64,000 bases of DNA, taken from the NCBI GenBank assembly GCA_902590775.1, contig CACIYC010000001.1, forward strand, positions 25,770-89,769. Direction: 5' to 3'. The notes beneath the pieces are model-generated. The model saw only the letters and a list, made by a program, of their open reading frames with translations, made no database searches and had not been told where the DNA came from. Shown here piece after piece: positions 26,929-36,493 of this stretch (its first letter is position 1; every line of letters starts with the position of its first letter). Origin of the DNA: an uncultured Prochlorococcus sp. (GTDB lineage: Bacteria; Cyanobacteriota; Cyanobacteriia; PCC-6307; Cyanobiaceae). The position numbers and the translations under genes are program-made.

Positions 26929-29112
26929 TTGTTTGTCGTGAAGAGTTTCTTCATTAGAAAGAGTAATAATTTATTTAATGATCAAAGCGGTTTTGCTTTA
27001 ACTCAAGTCCTAATAATATCTATTGGTTTGGCTATAGGTATTACCTCTCTTATATCATCTTCTATCCTAAGATTATCAACTTCTAAAACTAAAACATTAG
27101 AAAATAATTCAAGAAATTCAGCTTATGCAGCGATTGCAAATATACGTTCATTATTTAATAATACAAAGGGCCCATTTAACTATTATTGGCTTTCTAAGGT
27201 TTGCTCTTCCAATGTAAAAAATACTAATTCAGAATGCCCTTCATTTAATTCTTTTAGTGATAGAAATAATTGGCCTGGAATGCTTTCCCTTGGTAAGTTC
27301 CCAGATTTATCTAATCTTTTTTGGGTAGATAGTTACGATAAGTGGTGTCAAAAAAAGAATAATTCAAAAAACTCTAGATGTTTTGGGAGGCAGGTTGCAC
27401 CAAAATGTACATATGCTGGGAAACTTAGATCAGCTCCTATTGACTGGATGAATTTAACAAATAAAATTAATTTTATTTTAGATTCATCAGAAGAGAAAGT
27501 TGGGAGAATTATACCAAAAGCATTTCAAGAGAATAAACAAAGTTATTTAATAAATTCAATAAATTATGTTGGTAAAGAGCATGGCGGAGAAAATACTATT
27601 TTTGTAGAGGGCTTTACTAGATCTAATTCAAATAATCAGAAAAATATTACTTCTACTAATAAAATTAGAGTCACTATGGCTGTAAATAAAATTGTTCCAG
27701 ACTCAGGATTTGCTTTTATTAGTGCTGGTGAAAATGAGAATGATAGAGATAATTCTTTGTTTTTAGGAAATCTTTCTGTAAATGGAAAAGGATCAATTCT
27801 TTGGAGGAGAAATGTTTATAAGAATTCTGATTGTACTCAGATCCTTTCGAAAGTTAATGTGCAGCGACAAAATCAACTTCCAGATAATACTAAAAGCGAG
27901 GGAGGACTTTGGGTTCAGCCATTAGAATTTCCTTCTGAGCCTGAACATAAAATTGCTAGTAAAGCAAAAACACATAAATTGGATTCAGTATTTTGCTCTC
28001 CTTCAAATTGGACTGATAGGAGTTCAAAATGTACAGATCTAGATAATTTTTCAAGAGGAGGAACAAATAATGGAAAAGTAGAAATTGACAATCTTTTTGT
28101 TCAAGGAGACGGGGCAGTTTTCTCGGTTACTACAAATGAAAACAATAGGGTTACTTTGGTTTTTAATGGAGATGTGGAAATTAGCAATAATGGTAAATTT
28201 TGCCATAGGCATAATCGCGGAGGAGCTTGTGGAAGTGGAAAACCTGAAAATCTAACAATTATGTTTAAACAACCTAATTCTGCTAAACAAGAAATATTTT
28301 GTGAGACTAAAGGAGGAGGGATGACTTTGGCTAATGGTTTTAATTCAGGGAATCATACTTTTGTCCTTAGCAGTACAGGTAAAAAAAGTTCAGAAAAATT
28401 TAGTGGTTTTATTTATGGACCTACTACGACATTAACAACTGCAAAAGTTGATAATGATTATTATCAACTACCTAATTCATATACTAGGCAAATTGTTATT
28501 TCCAGAGGAGCCTATGGAATTGTTACTAATCCCCATGGATCCACTTCATCTGAAAAGAGTCCAAAATCTATTAGATATAATGGAAGAAAAATTGCTTTTA
28601 GTAATCAGCGAATACCTGCTGGTTCTGTTCATTTATTAGGCTGGAAAATTATAGCTGCTGGGAATAGACAAGGTGGATATCAGATTCCTCCTAACAATCC
28701 TATGGATACTATGATTCTTCTTTGGTATCCGCATTATAATTATTATAGGCTTTATGGGCTAAATGATAGCCATTCAAGCCATGCTGACTTGATAGTTCAG
28801 GCTCCTGGGAAGACAGCTATGATCAATATAGGTACAAACTTAAATAAAAAGAATCCTTATGGAGTTAGATGGTTAGATTATTATGGAATAAAATTAAATA
28901 AATCAAATAACACTAATCCCGTAAAGATAAATGGAGTAGCTTGGATGAAGAATTTATGTTTAGATAAGGGACCAGTCATATGGGATTTTGATAAGAAAAC
29001 TCCTAAAGAGCTTGAGAAAAGATATACACAGGAAATTAAATTTGGAGTTCCTTATTATCGTTCTAAAGTGATAACAGCATGGGATACATTAAGAGATTTT
29101 GACAGTCCTTAA
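26929..29112 (+). CDS. Very large pilin-like protein with PilX-like N-terminus
   Basis: A 727-residue protein starting at TTG (GTG nine bases later). The prepilin leader ends at G21|F22 and is followed by FALTQVLIISIGLAIGITSLI, a pilin helix, but the +5 position is Gln, not Glu. Loss of Glu5 is known in GspK/PilX-type tip subunits. The remaining 680 residues are polar and repetitive in feel, with many strands (LFVQGDGAVFSVTTNENNRV, GDVEISNNGKF) suggesting a beta-rich or beta-helical body, and eleven or more cysteines. It has no domain I can name. It probably sits at the fibre tip and could bind a surface or polymer. Confidence 0.75.
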   Translation: MFVVKSFFIRKSNNLFNDQSGFALTQVLIISIGLAIGITSLISSSILRLSTSKTKTLENNSRNSAYAAIANIRSLFNNTKGPFNYYWLSKVCSSNVKNTNSECPSFNSFSDRNNWPGMLSLGKFPDLSNLFWVDSYDKWCQKKNNSKNSRCFGRQVAPKCTYAGKLRSAPIDWMNLTNKINFILDSSEEKVGRIIPKAFQENKQSYLINSINYVGKEHGGENTIFVEGFTRSNSNNQKNITSTNKIRVTMAVNKIVPDSGFAFISAGENENDRDNSLFLGNLSVNGKGSILWRRNVYKNSDCTQILSKVNVQRQNQLPDNTKSEGGLWVQPLEFPSEPEHKIASKAKTHKLDSVFCSPSNWTDRSSKCTDLDNFSRGGTNNGKVEIDNLFVQGDGAVFSVTTNENNRVTLVFNGDVEISNNGKFCHRHNRGGACGSGKPENLTIMFKQPNSAKQEIFCETKGGGMTLANGFNSGNHTFVLSSTGKKSSEKFSGFIYGPTTTLTTAKVDNDYYQLPNSYTRQIVISRGAYGIVTNPHGSTSSEKSPKSIRYNGRKIAFSNQRIPAGSVHLLGWKIIAAGNRQGGYQIPPNNPMDTMILLWYPHYNYYRLYGLNDSHSSHADLIVQAPGKTAMINIGTNLNKKNPYGVRWLDYYGIKLNKSNNTNPVKINGVAWMKNLCLDKGPVIWDFDKKTPKELEKRYTQEIKFGVPYYRSKVITAWDTLRDFDSP

Positions 29113-29113
29113 A

Positions 29114-29713
29114 ATGCAAAATATGAGAAAAAGCATAGTTAAATTTGCCAATAAACATGATGATGCTTTTGGTCTTACAGAATCTATAATAAGCATTTTG
29201 TTATTATCACTTGTAGTCTCATATGCCACTGTATTTATTTCAAAAAGGTTGCAAATAATCCATAATGCAAATCTTATTAGTGCAATTAATGACGAAATTT
29301 ATAGAGATACTCAAAAATTAAAATTTGAGTTGTGGAGGGAACATCTTGTAATATCTAAAAATTCTGCATTAGTATCATCTTTTTATGATGTTAATACTCC
29401 AGCAAACCGAAAGTATTGTTCGGATATAGGAAATACTTTACCTTTACTTCCTAGCTGGAATCCTACCAAGTGGACACCTAATGAAGACAATAATACTGTC
29501 TCAGGTCAATTAAGAAACTCAATTTTTAAAGGGAAGCCTATTACTATAACCAGAAAGTTAGAGACTTCTAGTCCTTTTGATTTGAATTATACTCATTTAG
29601 ATAAAAGTCTTGCAAAATTAGTATATATAGTTGATTTTAAAGGAATTTCTAAGGTATGGAGTAGTATTGACTTAGTAAGTGATGCCCATAGTTGGTGCGA
29701 TGCAAATGGTTAG
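29114..29713 (+). CDS. Minor prepilin, PilV-like
   Basis: A 199-residue prepilin-like protein from the ATG at 29114; an in-frame TTG at 29099 overlaps the previous gene. The processing region is KHDDAFGLTESIISILLLSLVVSYATV. Cleavage that puts Glu at +5 falls after Ala18, not Gly; the usual Gly at -1 is absent. The mature helix and 170-residue polar domain fit PilV/GspI-type minor pilins. Its stop overlaps the next start by 8 bp, a sign of translational coupling. Confidence 0.72.
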   Translation: MQNMRKSIVKFANKHDDAFGLTESIISILLLSLVVSYATVFISKRLQIIHNANLISAINDEIYRDTQKLKFELWREHLVISKNSALVSSFYDVNTPANRKYCSDIGNTLPLLPSWNPTKWTPNEDNNTVSGQLRNSIFKGKPITITRKLETSSPFDLNYTHLDKSLAKLVYIVDFKGISKVWSSIDLVSDAHSWCDANG

Positions 29714-31082
29714 TTCCTTGAATGTTATTTTAAAAAGATATTGTAGATTAATTACTAATAATTTTTTATCTGATGAAGGTTTTACATTATCTGAACTCTT
29801 AGTTTCTTCAACTATTTCAATTATAGTCATTGCTTCGGGATATGCACTAAGTATGGTTGCTATTAATGCTAATTCTACAGACAAGGCTAGGATTGCTTTA
29901 AATAATAAAATTGATAATAGTTTAAATTATCTTCTTGATGAGATACAAAGTGGTAGAAGTCTAATTAAAGATAAAAGCAAGTTGCCTGATTCATGTAAGA
30001 ATTTTGAAGGTAATCATTTTGTTTTGGGCGTTTATCTTCCGAAGCAGGCAATAAAAAGAGGCGATTATTCTAATACGGTTAATTCATGGCAATCAGTTAA
30101 TTGTCCAATCATATATTCTCTGAAACAGGAGATCCAAAAGAAAACTGGGCAGCCTATTACATATAAACTGTTAAGGAAAGGTCCTTCAATTGATAAAAAA
30201 GGTTTTTATACTAGCGCTAACCCTTCAACAACAGTAATAACAGATTCTATTGATAAATCTCCTATGGATGATTTACTTTGCAGCCCTAAATGGGACAAAA
30301 AAATCATTAAAGGTTTAATTATTTGTTTTGATCCAGATTTGAAATCTGCTGAAATAGCAATTTCTGCTAGAAATACAATAACGCCTGTGAGAAATGTTGT
30401 TAACAGGCAAACATCTGGTTCTTTCTCAAGGATTTTTGAACGAGAAATAATGGGTAATATTCCAGTTGAGGGCGGAGGTTCTCAATGTAATACTGGCTGT
30501 TCATGTAATTATTATGGAACCCAAATTAGAAGTGATAGGGTTAATTTTACTATTGATACTTCTGGATCGATGGGATGGTATCGCATTAATGGAAAGTCTT
30601 TGATGGAGCATGCTAAGACTGAAACAATAAGATTAATTGAATGCTTGAAGGATGGAACAAAGTTGTCAATAAATGGTTTTGATCACCGACAAAATTATTG
30701 CTTTAAAAGACCTATTACAATTAATAGTTATTGGAAGAATAAAGCTATTAATTGTGTTTCTAAAATGTATGCTTATGGAGGAACAAATCCTTGGTCAGGT
30801 TTAAATAAAGATATTCAAGATCAAGATGTTGGACAAATTATTATTTTGTCAGATGGGCAAACTTATCCACCACCCTATGGGAGATGTTTTTATGATGGCA
30901 GAGTTGGTTGGCATGCAGATTGTTATGCAAGATATAACGAACAAGTCCGAGATAATACTCCAGGAGGCAAGGTAACGTTTGATACTATATCACTTTGGAA
31001 TAATTTTTGTGGCACTCAAGATTATCAATGGCTAGGCAGGTTGGCCGCAAAAAATGATGGTGAATGTAGCTTAATAAAATAA
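29706..31082 (+). CDS. Minor pilin with C-terminal von Willebrand factor A domain
   Basis: A 458-residue modular pilin. The ATG at 29706 overlaps the stop of the preceding gene by 8 bp; further in-frame ATG codons upstream would overlap more. The prepilin site is G25|F26 with TLSE (Glu at +5) and a normal helix. After about 230 residues of PilW/GspJ-like globular sequence comes a vWA domain (about 275-450). All five metal-site residues of the MIDAS are visible: Asp284, Ser286 and Ser288 in DTSGSMG, Thr360 in YGGTNPWSG and Asp383 in ILSDGQT. Such domains bind protein or glycan ligands through a divalent ion, so this is likely a tip adhesin. Convergent with pilQ. Confidence 0.87.
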   Translation: MVSSLNVILKRYCRLITNNFLSDEGFTLSELLVSSTISIIVIASGYALSMVAINANSTDKARIALNNKIDNSLNYLLDEIQSGRSLIKDKSKLPDSCKNFEGNHFVLGVYLPKQAIKRGDYSNTVNSWQSVNCPIIYSLKQEIQKKTGQPITYKLLRKGPSIDKKGFYTSANPSTTVITDSIDKSPMDDLLCSPKWDKKIIKGLIICFDPDLKSAEIAISARNTITPVRNVVNRQTSGSFSRIFEREIMGNIPVEGGGSQCNTGCSCNYYGTQIRSDRVNFTIDTSGSMGWYRINGKSLMEHAKTETIRLIECLKDGTKLSINGFDHRQNYCFKRPITINSYWKNKAINCVSKMYAYGGTNPWSGLNKDIQDQDVGQIIILSDGQTYPPPYGRCFYDGRVGWHADCYARYNEQVRDNTPGGKVTFDTISLWNNFCGTQDYQWLGRLAAKNDGECSLIK

Positions 31083-31096
31083 TTATTTTCTACTAG

Positions 31097-33373
31097 TTAT
31101 TCCTCATTTCCATATATTAATTGTTTAGCATCTTTAGTGCTTGGTTGGTACTTAGATGAAGTCTTAGTTAAAGAGCTTTGACTATCTTTAAGTATTTGCG
31201 GAGTTACTAAGATAACTAACTCTCTTTTTGTTTGTCCAGAGACTGAGTTTCTAAAGAATTGACCAATTAAAGGAATATCTCCAAAGAAGGGAAATTTTGT
31301 TATTGTTTCTTTGTCTTCTGTATTTAAAACACCAGTAAGAATTAATGTATGGCCATCTCTAACTCTTATTGATCCAGTATCTAATCTTCTGACTGAAAGT
31401 AAATCAATATCTCCACATCCAGAAATAGTTCTTTTCTCAGATGTTGCAGAAACTGCAGGAGATAATGCGAAGGTTACAAATCCATTATCATCAACTCTAA
31501 CTATTCTTGCTCCAAATGTAAGACCTGCAAGGCCATATTCAAATGAAGGAATTGAAGATTCTCCTTCAGAAGAACAGTTTACTGGAACTTGAGTACCTAC
31601 TATTACAAATCCCTCATTGCCGTATGTTCTACCAATAGATCCAGTTTTTAGAATAGAATCTAAATCACTTAGTACTACTTCCTGACCACCAGTTTTACCT
31701 GGAAATTCGTTTAAAATTAAAGTTGGACTAGCTAAAATCTTAGTGTTTGCTGATACTATTTCTGAGGTAAGAAAATCTACAAAGTTTTCATCTGGCATTA
31801 AACCAATTGGATTATTTCTAGTTCTTCTGTTATATACATAGCCATCTGTTGTAGGAGTAGAAGTTGTATCAGTTGTAAATTGCTGTACTGTTTGAGCATC
31901 ACTAAAGTCGGTACTATTGGCAGGTAGATATTTACCAAAGGCACCTAATAGTTTTCCTTGATCATTTACTATGAAATTATTATTTTGTCTTAAGGCCCAA
32001 CTATTTTTTAGTTCATTGTTATCGCTTAAATTAACATCTAAAACTTTTATAGAAATAGCTACTTGACGTTGCCTTAAGTCTAGTTTTTTTAGGAATCCTT
32101 CGGCTACATTAACTAAATCTTTGGAACCAATCATAGTTATAGTTTGAAGTCTGTCGTCTGTTGTAGCAATTAAGCCAACTAGTGGACCTATCTCAGACCC
32201 ATAAACTTGAACGGTTGTTTTTGAACCACTTGTAGTAGTAGAAGAAGATGCACCTCCACTAACAGTTTCAGATTGAGTAGAGCCTTGAGTTATAGCTGTA
32301 GTAATAGTTGAAGTACGCGTTACTTTCGCACCTAAATTAGCCAAATAAGAGGCAGCAGCATTTGCTGTTGTTTGATTTAATCTGTAGATTTTAGATATTC
32401 TTTCCGTGAAAGCAGTTTCTCTAACATTAGGACCTACATAAACTATATCCTTGTCAGTTCTTGCTTGAAGTCCGCTTGCAATTAATAAAGAATTAAATGC
32501 TACTGAAAATGGTTTATTATCTATTGTAAGAGTAATTAATCTTGGGCTATCTGCATTTGATTCATCATCATCATCTGATGATGTCTGTTGATCTGGCGAA
32601 CCAATACCACTAGATAAGGAAGTGCTTTGATTAGATGTACTTAATGAATTAGATATTGTTGATTTTGAGATATAAGATGGATCACTTTTAACCCAAACAT
32701 AACTATAAGTGGATTTAGAAAGTAAAAATTCGATTGCTTTTTTTGCTGGTGTTTGTTTGAAAACTAAACTTACTGTTGGTCCTTTTAAATTTAGAAGATT
32801 TGGGTTTTCTATGATTGTAGTGCCAATTGCCATATCTCCAAGAGGAGGAGCTGTAGCTCTATTTATAGACTTTTTAAAGAATGTTTTTATTGGTGTGATT
32901 TTAAAAATATTATTTTTATTAAATGATAATTGTGATAAAGGTAATTTGAATTTTAGATTTAAACGATCATCTATATTTTCAATTCTTAATGTTGTTAGAT
33001 CAATCGTTTCTGTAAATTGTACTGTAATTAACAACTTGTCGTTAAAACTCTTCATGGAGGCATTTTCGACTCCTAATGAAGGCTTGGATATACTTTGAGG
33101 TGGCTGTTTATAAGGTTCTTCAAAATAAAGTGATAATATATTTCCTTCTAATACTTTGGAATATTTATTATTTGAAGAAATATTGCTAATTTGAAGTGAT
33201 GTAAAATTATTTTTGCTTTGTAAATAGAAATTTGGCTTAATTGAAACTAATTCCTCAGAGATAGGAGTTAGATTGGCTATATCTAGTTTATATCTATTAT
33301 TTAAATTATCTGGAGAAGCTGGGCTATTCCAGAACATAAGCATAAATAAACAAAATGATGTTCTTTTATGCAT
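31097..33373 (-). CDS. pilQ: Type IV pilus secretin
   Basis: A 758-residue outer-membrane secretin. The N-terminal signal peptide is MHKRTSFCLFMLMFWNSPASPD. The periplasmic N-domains follow (with an STN-like part at GPTVSLVFKQTPAKKAIEFLL and a NolW-like part), then a Ser/Thr-rich low-complexity stretch, and a C-terminal secretin core with VRDGHTLILTGVLNTEDKETITKFPFFGDIPLIGQFF and ELVILVTPQIL. It is last of the minus-strand operon pilP-M-N-O-Q and lets the fibre leave the cell. Confidence 0.93.
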   Translation of the reverse strand: MHKRTSFCLFMLMFWNSPASPDNLNNRYKLDIANLTPISEELVSIKPNFYLQSKNNFTSLQISNISSNNKYSKVLEGNILSLYFEEPYKQPPQSISKPSLGVENASMKSFNDKLLITVQFTETIDLTTLRIENIDDRLNLKFKLPLSQLSFNKNNIFKITPIKTFFKKSINRATAPPLGDMAIGTTIIENPNLLNLKGPTVSLVFKQTPAKKAIEFLLSKSTYSYVWVKSDPSYISKSTISNSLSTSNQSTSLSSGIGSPDQQTSSDDDDESNADSPRLITLTIDNKPFSVAFNSLLIASGLQARTDKDIVYVGPNVRETAFTERISKIYRLNQTTANAAASYLANLGAKVTRTSTITTAITQGSTQSETVSGGASSSTTTSGSKTTVQVYGSEIGPLVGLIATTDDRLQTITMIGSKDLVNVAEGFLKKLDLRQRQVAISIKVLDVNLSDNNELKNSWALRQNNNFIVNDQGKLLGAFGKYLPANSTDFSDAQTVQQFTTDTTSTPTTDGYVYNRRTRNNPIGLMPDENFVDFLTSEIVSANTKILASPTLILNEFPGKTGGQEVVLSDLDSILKTGSIGRTYGNEGFVIVGTQVPVNCSSEGESSIPSFEYGLAGLTFGARIVRVDDNGFVTFALSPAVSATSEKRTISGCGDIDLLSVRRLDTGSIRVRDGHTLILTGVLNTEDKETITKFPFFGDIPLIGQFFRNSVSGQTKRELVILVTPQILKDSQSSLTKTSSKYQPSTKDAKQLIYGNEE

Positions 33374-33440
33374 TTAAAAATTTTTAATTAGAAAACTATT
33401 CATAATTTAGCAGAAATATTCAAATAGTCCAAAAGTATTT

Positions 33441-34424
33441 TTAATTGGAAATTTCATTAGTAGTAAAATTTTGGTAATTGGTATCTAGATTAAGAGTTGG
33501 AATATTGATTAGAATTCTTGCTTCTACTAAACCAGGTGATTGTGTTGTCTGGTTTAGAGAAGAGGCTGATCCACTAGCAGGTGTTTTTGGTTCAAAACAA
33601 ACTGGAAGTGCAATCATCTTATATTCTTGTATTGTTCTTAGGAAGTTTAAAAGATTTATATAGTCTGCTTTAACAAGGATTTTAAAATAATTCATATTAT
33701 ATTTGTTTTCATTTATATTATCTTTAACAAGTTTTGTTGTATCGATTCTAAGTTTATTTATTAATTCATCATTATTAACTATATAGTCTAATTTCTTTTG
33801 TAACTCTATCTCTTCAAATTTACCTTCTATTGAGGTTTGGTCTAGGAAATCATCCATATTTTCGTTGAAATCATCGTTTAGGCTATCATCGAAATTATTC
33901 ATATCTAAATTCATATTGTCTTCAAATTCAAACTCTGAATCATTTGATGAAGCTGTACATGAAGATAATTCATCTTTAGTTATAGGAGCAAATTCTTGTA
34001 TTTCTATTAAGCTTCTTCTGGCAGCATCTGTTAGCAATGCCGATAGATTTACTATTTCTGAATTATCTGGTATTAATGACATTATATTCTTATAATAGGG
34101 CAATAATTTAGTTTTAATTGATAAGCTCTTATCTATTTGTTCTTTTATTATTGGTAGATGATTCGATTCTCTTGAATATCTATTTGAAAGAGATTGGAGT
34201 TTTCTCAGATTTTTAAACTGTGGTATTAATATAGTAAAGATTAGAATTATAGAAATAGAAATCCCTGAAATAGGAGCAAGATATTTTGATTTACGTATAT
34301 CTGACCAGGATATCTTCCTTAGATCATTAATACTGAAACTTTTAGTACTTTCAAATACCTGGCTTACATTTATTTCTTTAAGCTTCTCTATAAGTTGAAA
34401 AATACTTTTATTATTATTATCCAT
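33441..34424 (-). CDS. pilO: PilO-like inner-membrane alignment protein
   Basis: A 327-residue bitopic protein. The transmembrane segment is about residues 50-70 (LAPISGISISIILIFTILIP), followed by a coiled-coil region and a periplasmic domain. By position between pilN and pilQ and by architecture it is PilO, though sequence identity to model PilO is low. An unusual acidic Asn/Asp/Glu-rich insert (about residues 150-195, EFEDNMNLDMNNFDDSLN) interrupts the periplasmic part. It starts 3 bp after the stop of pilN. Confidence 0.75.
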   Translation of the reverse strand: MDNNNKSIFQLIEKLKEINVSQVFESTKSFSINDLRKISWSDIRKSKYLAPISGISISIILIFTILIPQFKNLRKLQSLSNRYSRESNHLPIIKEQIDKSLSIKTKLLPYYKNIMSLIPDNSEIVNLSALLTDAARRSLIEIQEFAPITKDELSSCTASSNDSEFEFEDNMNLDMNNFDDSLNDDFNENMDDFLDQTSIEGKFEEIELQKKLDYIVNNDELINKLRIDTTKLVKDNINENKYNMNYFKILVKADYINLLNFLRTIQEYKMIALPVCFEPKTPASGSASSLNQTTQSPGLVEARILINIPTLNLDTNYQNFTTNEISN

Positions 34425-34427
34425 AAC

Positions 34428-35177
34428 TTATAATTCAAATGATTTAATGGCTTTTAAATAAATATCAAGCTTATTTATTTTACCAAAATTGTATGTATCT
34501 TTATACATACTTAATTTTTTTTCTAAGTTAATGTGGTTTAATTCACCCGAAATCTCTAAGAAGCTAGTATGAGGATTGTTAATATTTGATTGTTGAAATG
34601 TATTTGTTTTGCTTTGTTTAATTAGTCTCTTAACCTTTAATGAACCTTCTTTTACTAGTAATGATTTATTTAATAATGAAATAAAATCATTTAGTGAATT
34701 AATATCATTAGAACTTGCATTTATTACAAAAGCCTTTGCATCAAGTGCATAGTTTGATAGTCTCACATCAATTGGAACAGTTTGTTGAAGATAATGAGCA
34801 AATAAAACTGAAGGAGAATCTATTGATTCAAATGGTAATAAACTCTTTAATTCATTAGAATATAACATAAGTTCATTATTTAAACTCTCTAGTTCTTGGT
34901 ATTTCAAATTAAAACTATCATGATTTTCCCTTAAAGAGGATATTCTCATCCTTGGAATTAGAGTTATACTAGTAATAAGTAAGGTTATAGAAAATATAAC
35001 TAAAGGAGGAATATAAAGAGATTTTTGCTTGCTTATTAAATTGAATATTAATTTATAATTTATATTAAGTAATAAATTCCTATCTGAATCAAATTGATCG
35101 TTTGAATCTTTTTTTGAAATATGTTTTTCCCATCTTTTTAGTGTGGGGAAGTTATCAGCAAAATTAAATGTTGTCAT
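34428..35177 (-). CDS. pilN: PilN-like inner-membrane alignment protein
   Basis: A 249-residue bitopic protein. A cytoplasmic N-terminus of about 50 residues precedes a membrane helix (YIPPLVIFSITLLITSITLI) and a periplasmic domain with a short coiled coil (SLRENHDSFNLKYQELESLNNELML). In PilN the extreme N-terminus contacts PilM; here residues 3-11 (TFNFADNFP) take that place. Start overlaps the end of pilM by 4 bp. Confidence 0.75.
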   Translation of the reverse strand: MTTFNFADNFPTLKRWEKHISKKDSNDQFDSDRNLLLNINYKLIFNLISKQKSLYIPPLVIFSITLLITSITLIPRMRISSLRENHDSFNLKYQELESLNNELMLYSNELKSLLPFESIDSPSVLFAHYLQQTVPIDVRLSNYALDAKAFVINASSNDINSLNDFISLLNKSLLVKEGSLKVKRLIKQSKTNTFQQSNINNPHTSFLEISGELNHINLEKKLSMYKDTYNFGKINKLDIYLKAIKSFEL

Positions 35178-36493
35178 TTTACTAATTCCTCACAATGATT
35201 CGAAAAGATAGATAGCAATGAATTATATTTTTTTCCAAGTGCTGGATCCAGTTGGTCATCTAATTTGTATTTATTGAATAATGAAGATGGAACTTTATAG
35301 AAGTTTTCTGTTAATTTCTTTCCATCTAAAACCATATTGTCAAAGCCAGTACCAAAAACATATACTTTATATTGATAATTGTAGGAATTATTTTCGACTA
35401 TTTGCTTAATTGAATTTGAAAGCCTATAAAAATACATATCAGATAATTCATTATCATCAGACGTATATAAGGAAGAGCCAAAAGGTAATCTTGTACTAAA
35501 TAGTTCTCGCTTTTTAATTTGTAGAAAAATAGAAGTTGTGGATTTTTCTATATCAGCAACAATGACCATCTCTTCTTTAACTTCTTCGGAAATTGCTTGT
35601 ATTACTTGAAATGCTGCTGTAGAAATTGAAGCAATAGGTAAATCTATTTCTTGAAGGACATTTTTCCATGAATTAAGGGATTCTTTTTCTGCGTACACGA
35701 CCCTATAAAAGGAATTAAAATCTTTTGCTAATGTCTTTGAGTAGGAAATAATTGTGTTTTTCGGAAGAAATGGACTTTTGGCAAGTACATCTGGAGAATT
35801 AACTGAGAAAACACCAATTTCGTTTTCCTTGAAACTTCTTGCAGTAAAGCCTGAAGAAGATAGTAAAAGAATTAATGAAGAATTTCTTAGGTTTAGTACT
35901 GAAATTACATTTTCAATTATGTTGCTAAGTTCAATTATATTTTCAACTTTAGAATCTCCTACTACTTCAGTTGGAATATCTATTTTGATTAACTTGGTGA
36001 AAATAGTTATATGATTTGAATACTTCATTGGAATTATAAACAACTCGTGCTCACCATAATATAATCCAATAAATTGCTCGTATGAATCATTTGTATTTAC
36101 TTTTTTGTTAGTTCTAATTGTTTTCTTTGAGATGATATCAAGTCTTTCTATTACTTTTATCTTTGTTGAATTTAATATATCTCGCACATTAGAAAGACTA
36201 TTAACAATAGGAAGGTTTATATTTGAAAATGTTAATAATCTTCTTAGCTTTATTTTGACCTTGTTGCCTGCATTTATACCTATTCCTTTATATTTGAAAA
36301 TGAAATTATTATCACTTGTACTGTTTTTAAAATAAGGTTTTATTTTTTTAAACTTTGATTTTATTCGTACATTTATTTTTTCATAGTTATTTTTAATGCC
36401 TGATCCTATTTCTTTATAGTAAATCTTAATATTTTTTCTTGCTTTTATTAATCTACTTAATAATGAAGCATATTTATTTTTAATAATCTTCAT
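35174..36493 (-). CDS. pilM: PilM-like actin-fold protein with long basic N-terminus
   Basis: A 439-residue protein whose C-terminal 300 residues fit the actin-like PilM fold (SISTAAFQVIQAI, VIVADIEKSTTSIFLQIKKRELFSTRLPFG). The family is usually 340-370 residues; here about 140 extra Lys/Ile/Asn-rich residues precede the core (KNKYASLLSRLIKARKNIKIYYKEIG...). Sequence match to PilM is weak, so the call rests on gene order pilP-M-N-O-Q and on the fold pattern. Overlaps pilP and pilN by 4 bp each. Confidence 0.65.
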   Translation of the reverse strand: MKIIKNKYASLLSRLIKARKNIKIYYKEIGSGIKNNYEKINVRIKSKFKKIKPYFKNSTSDNNFIFKYKGIGINAGNKVKIKLRRLLTFSNINLPIVNSLSNVRDILNSTKIKVIERLDIISKKTIRTNKKVNTNDSYEQFIGLYYGEHELFIIPMKYSNHITIFTKLIKIDIPTEVVGDSKVENIIELSNIIENVISVLNLRNSSLILLLSSSGFTARSFKENEIGVFSVNSPDVLAKSPFLPKNTIISYSKTLAKDFNSFYRVVYAEKESLNSWKNVLQEIDLPIASISTAAFQVIQAISEEVKEEMVIVADIEKSTTSIFLQIKKRELFSTRLPFGSSLYTSDDNELSDMYFYRLSNSIKQIVENNSYNYQYKVYVFGTGFDNMVLDGKKLTENFYKVPSSLFNKYKLDDQLDPALGKKYNSLLSIFSNHCEELVK

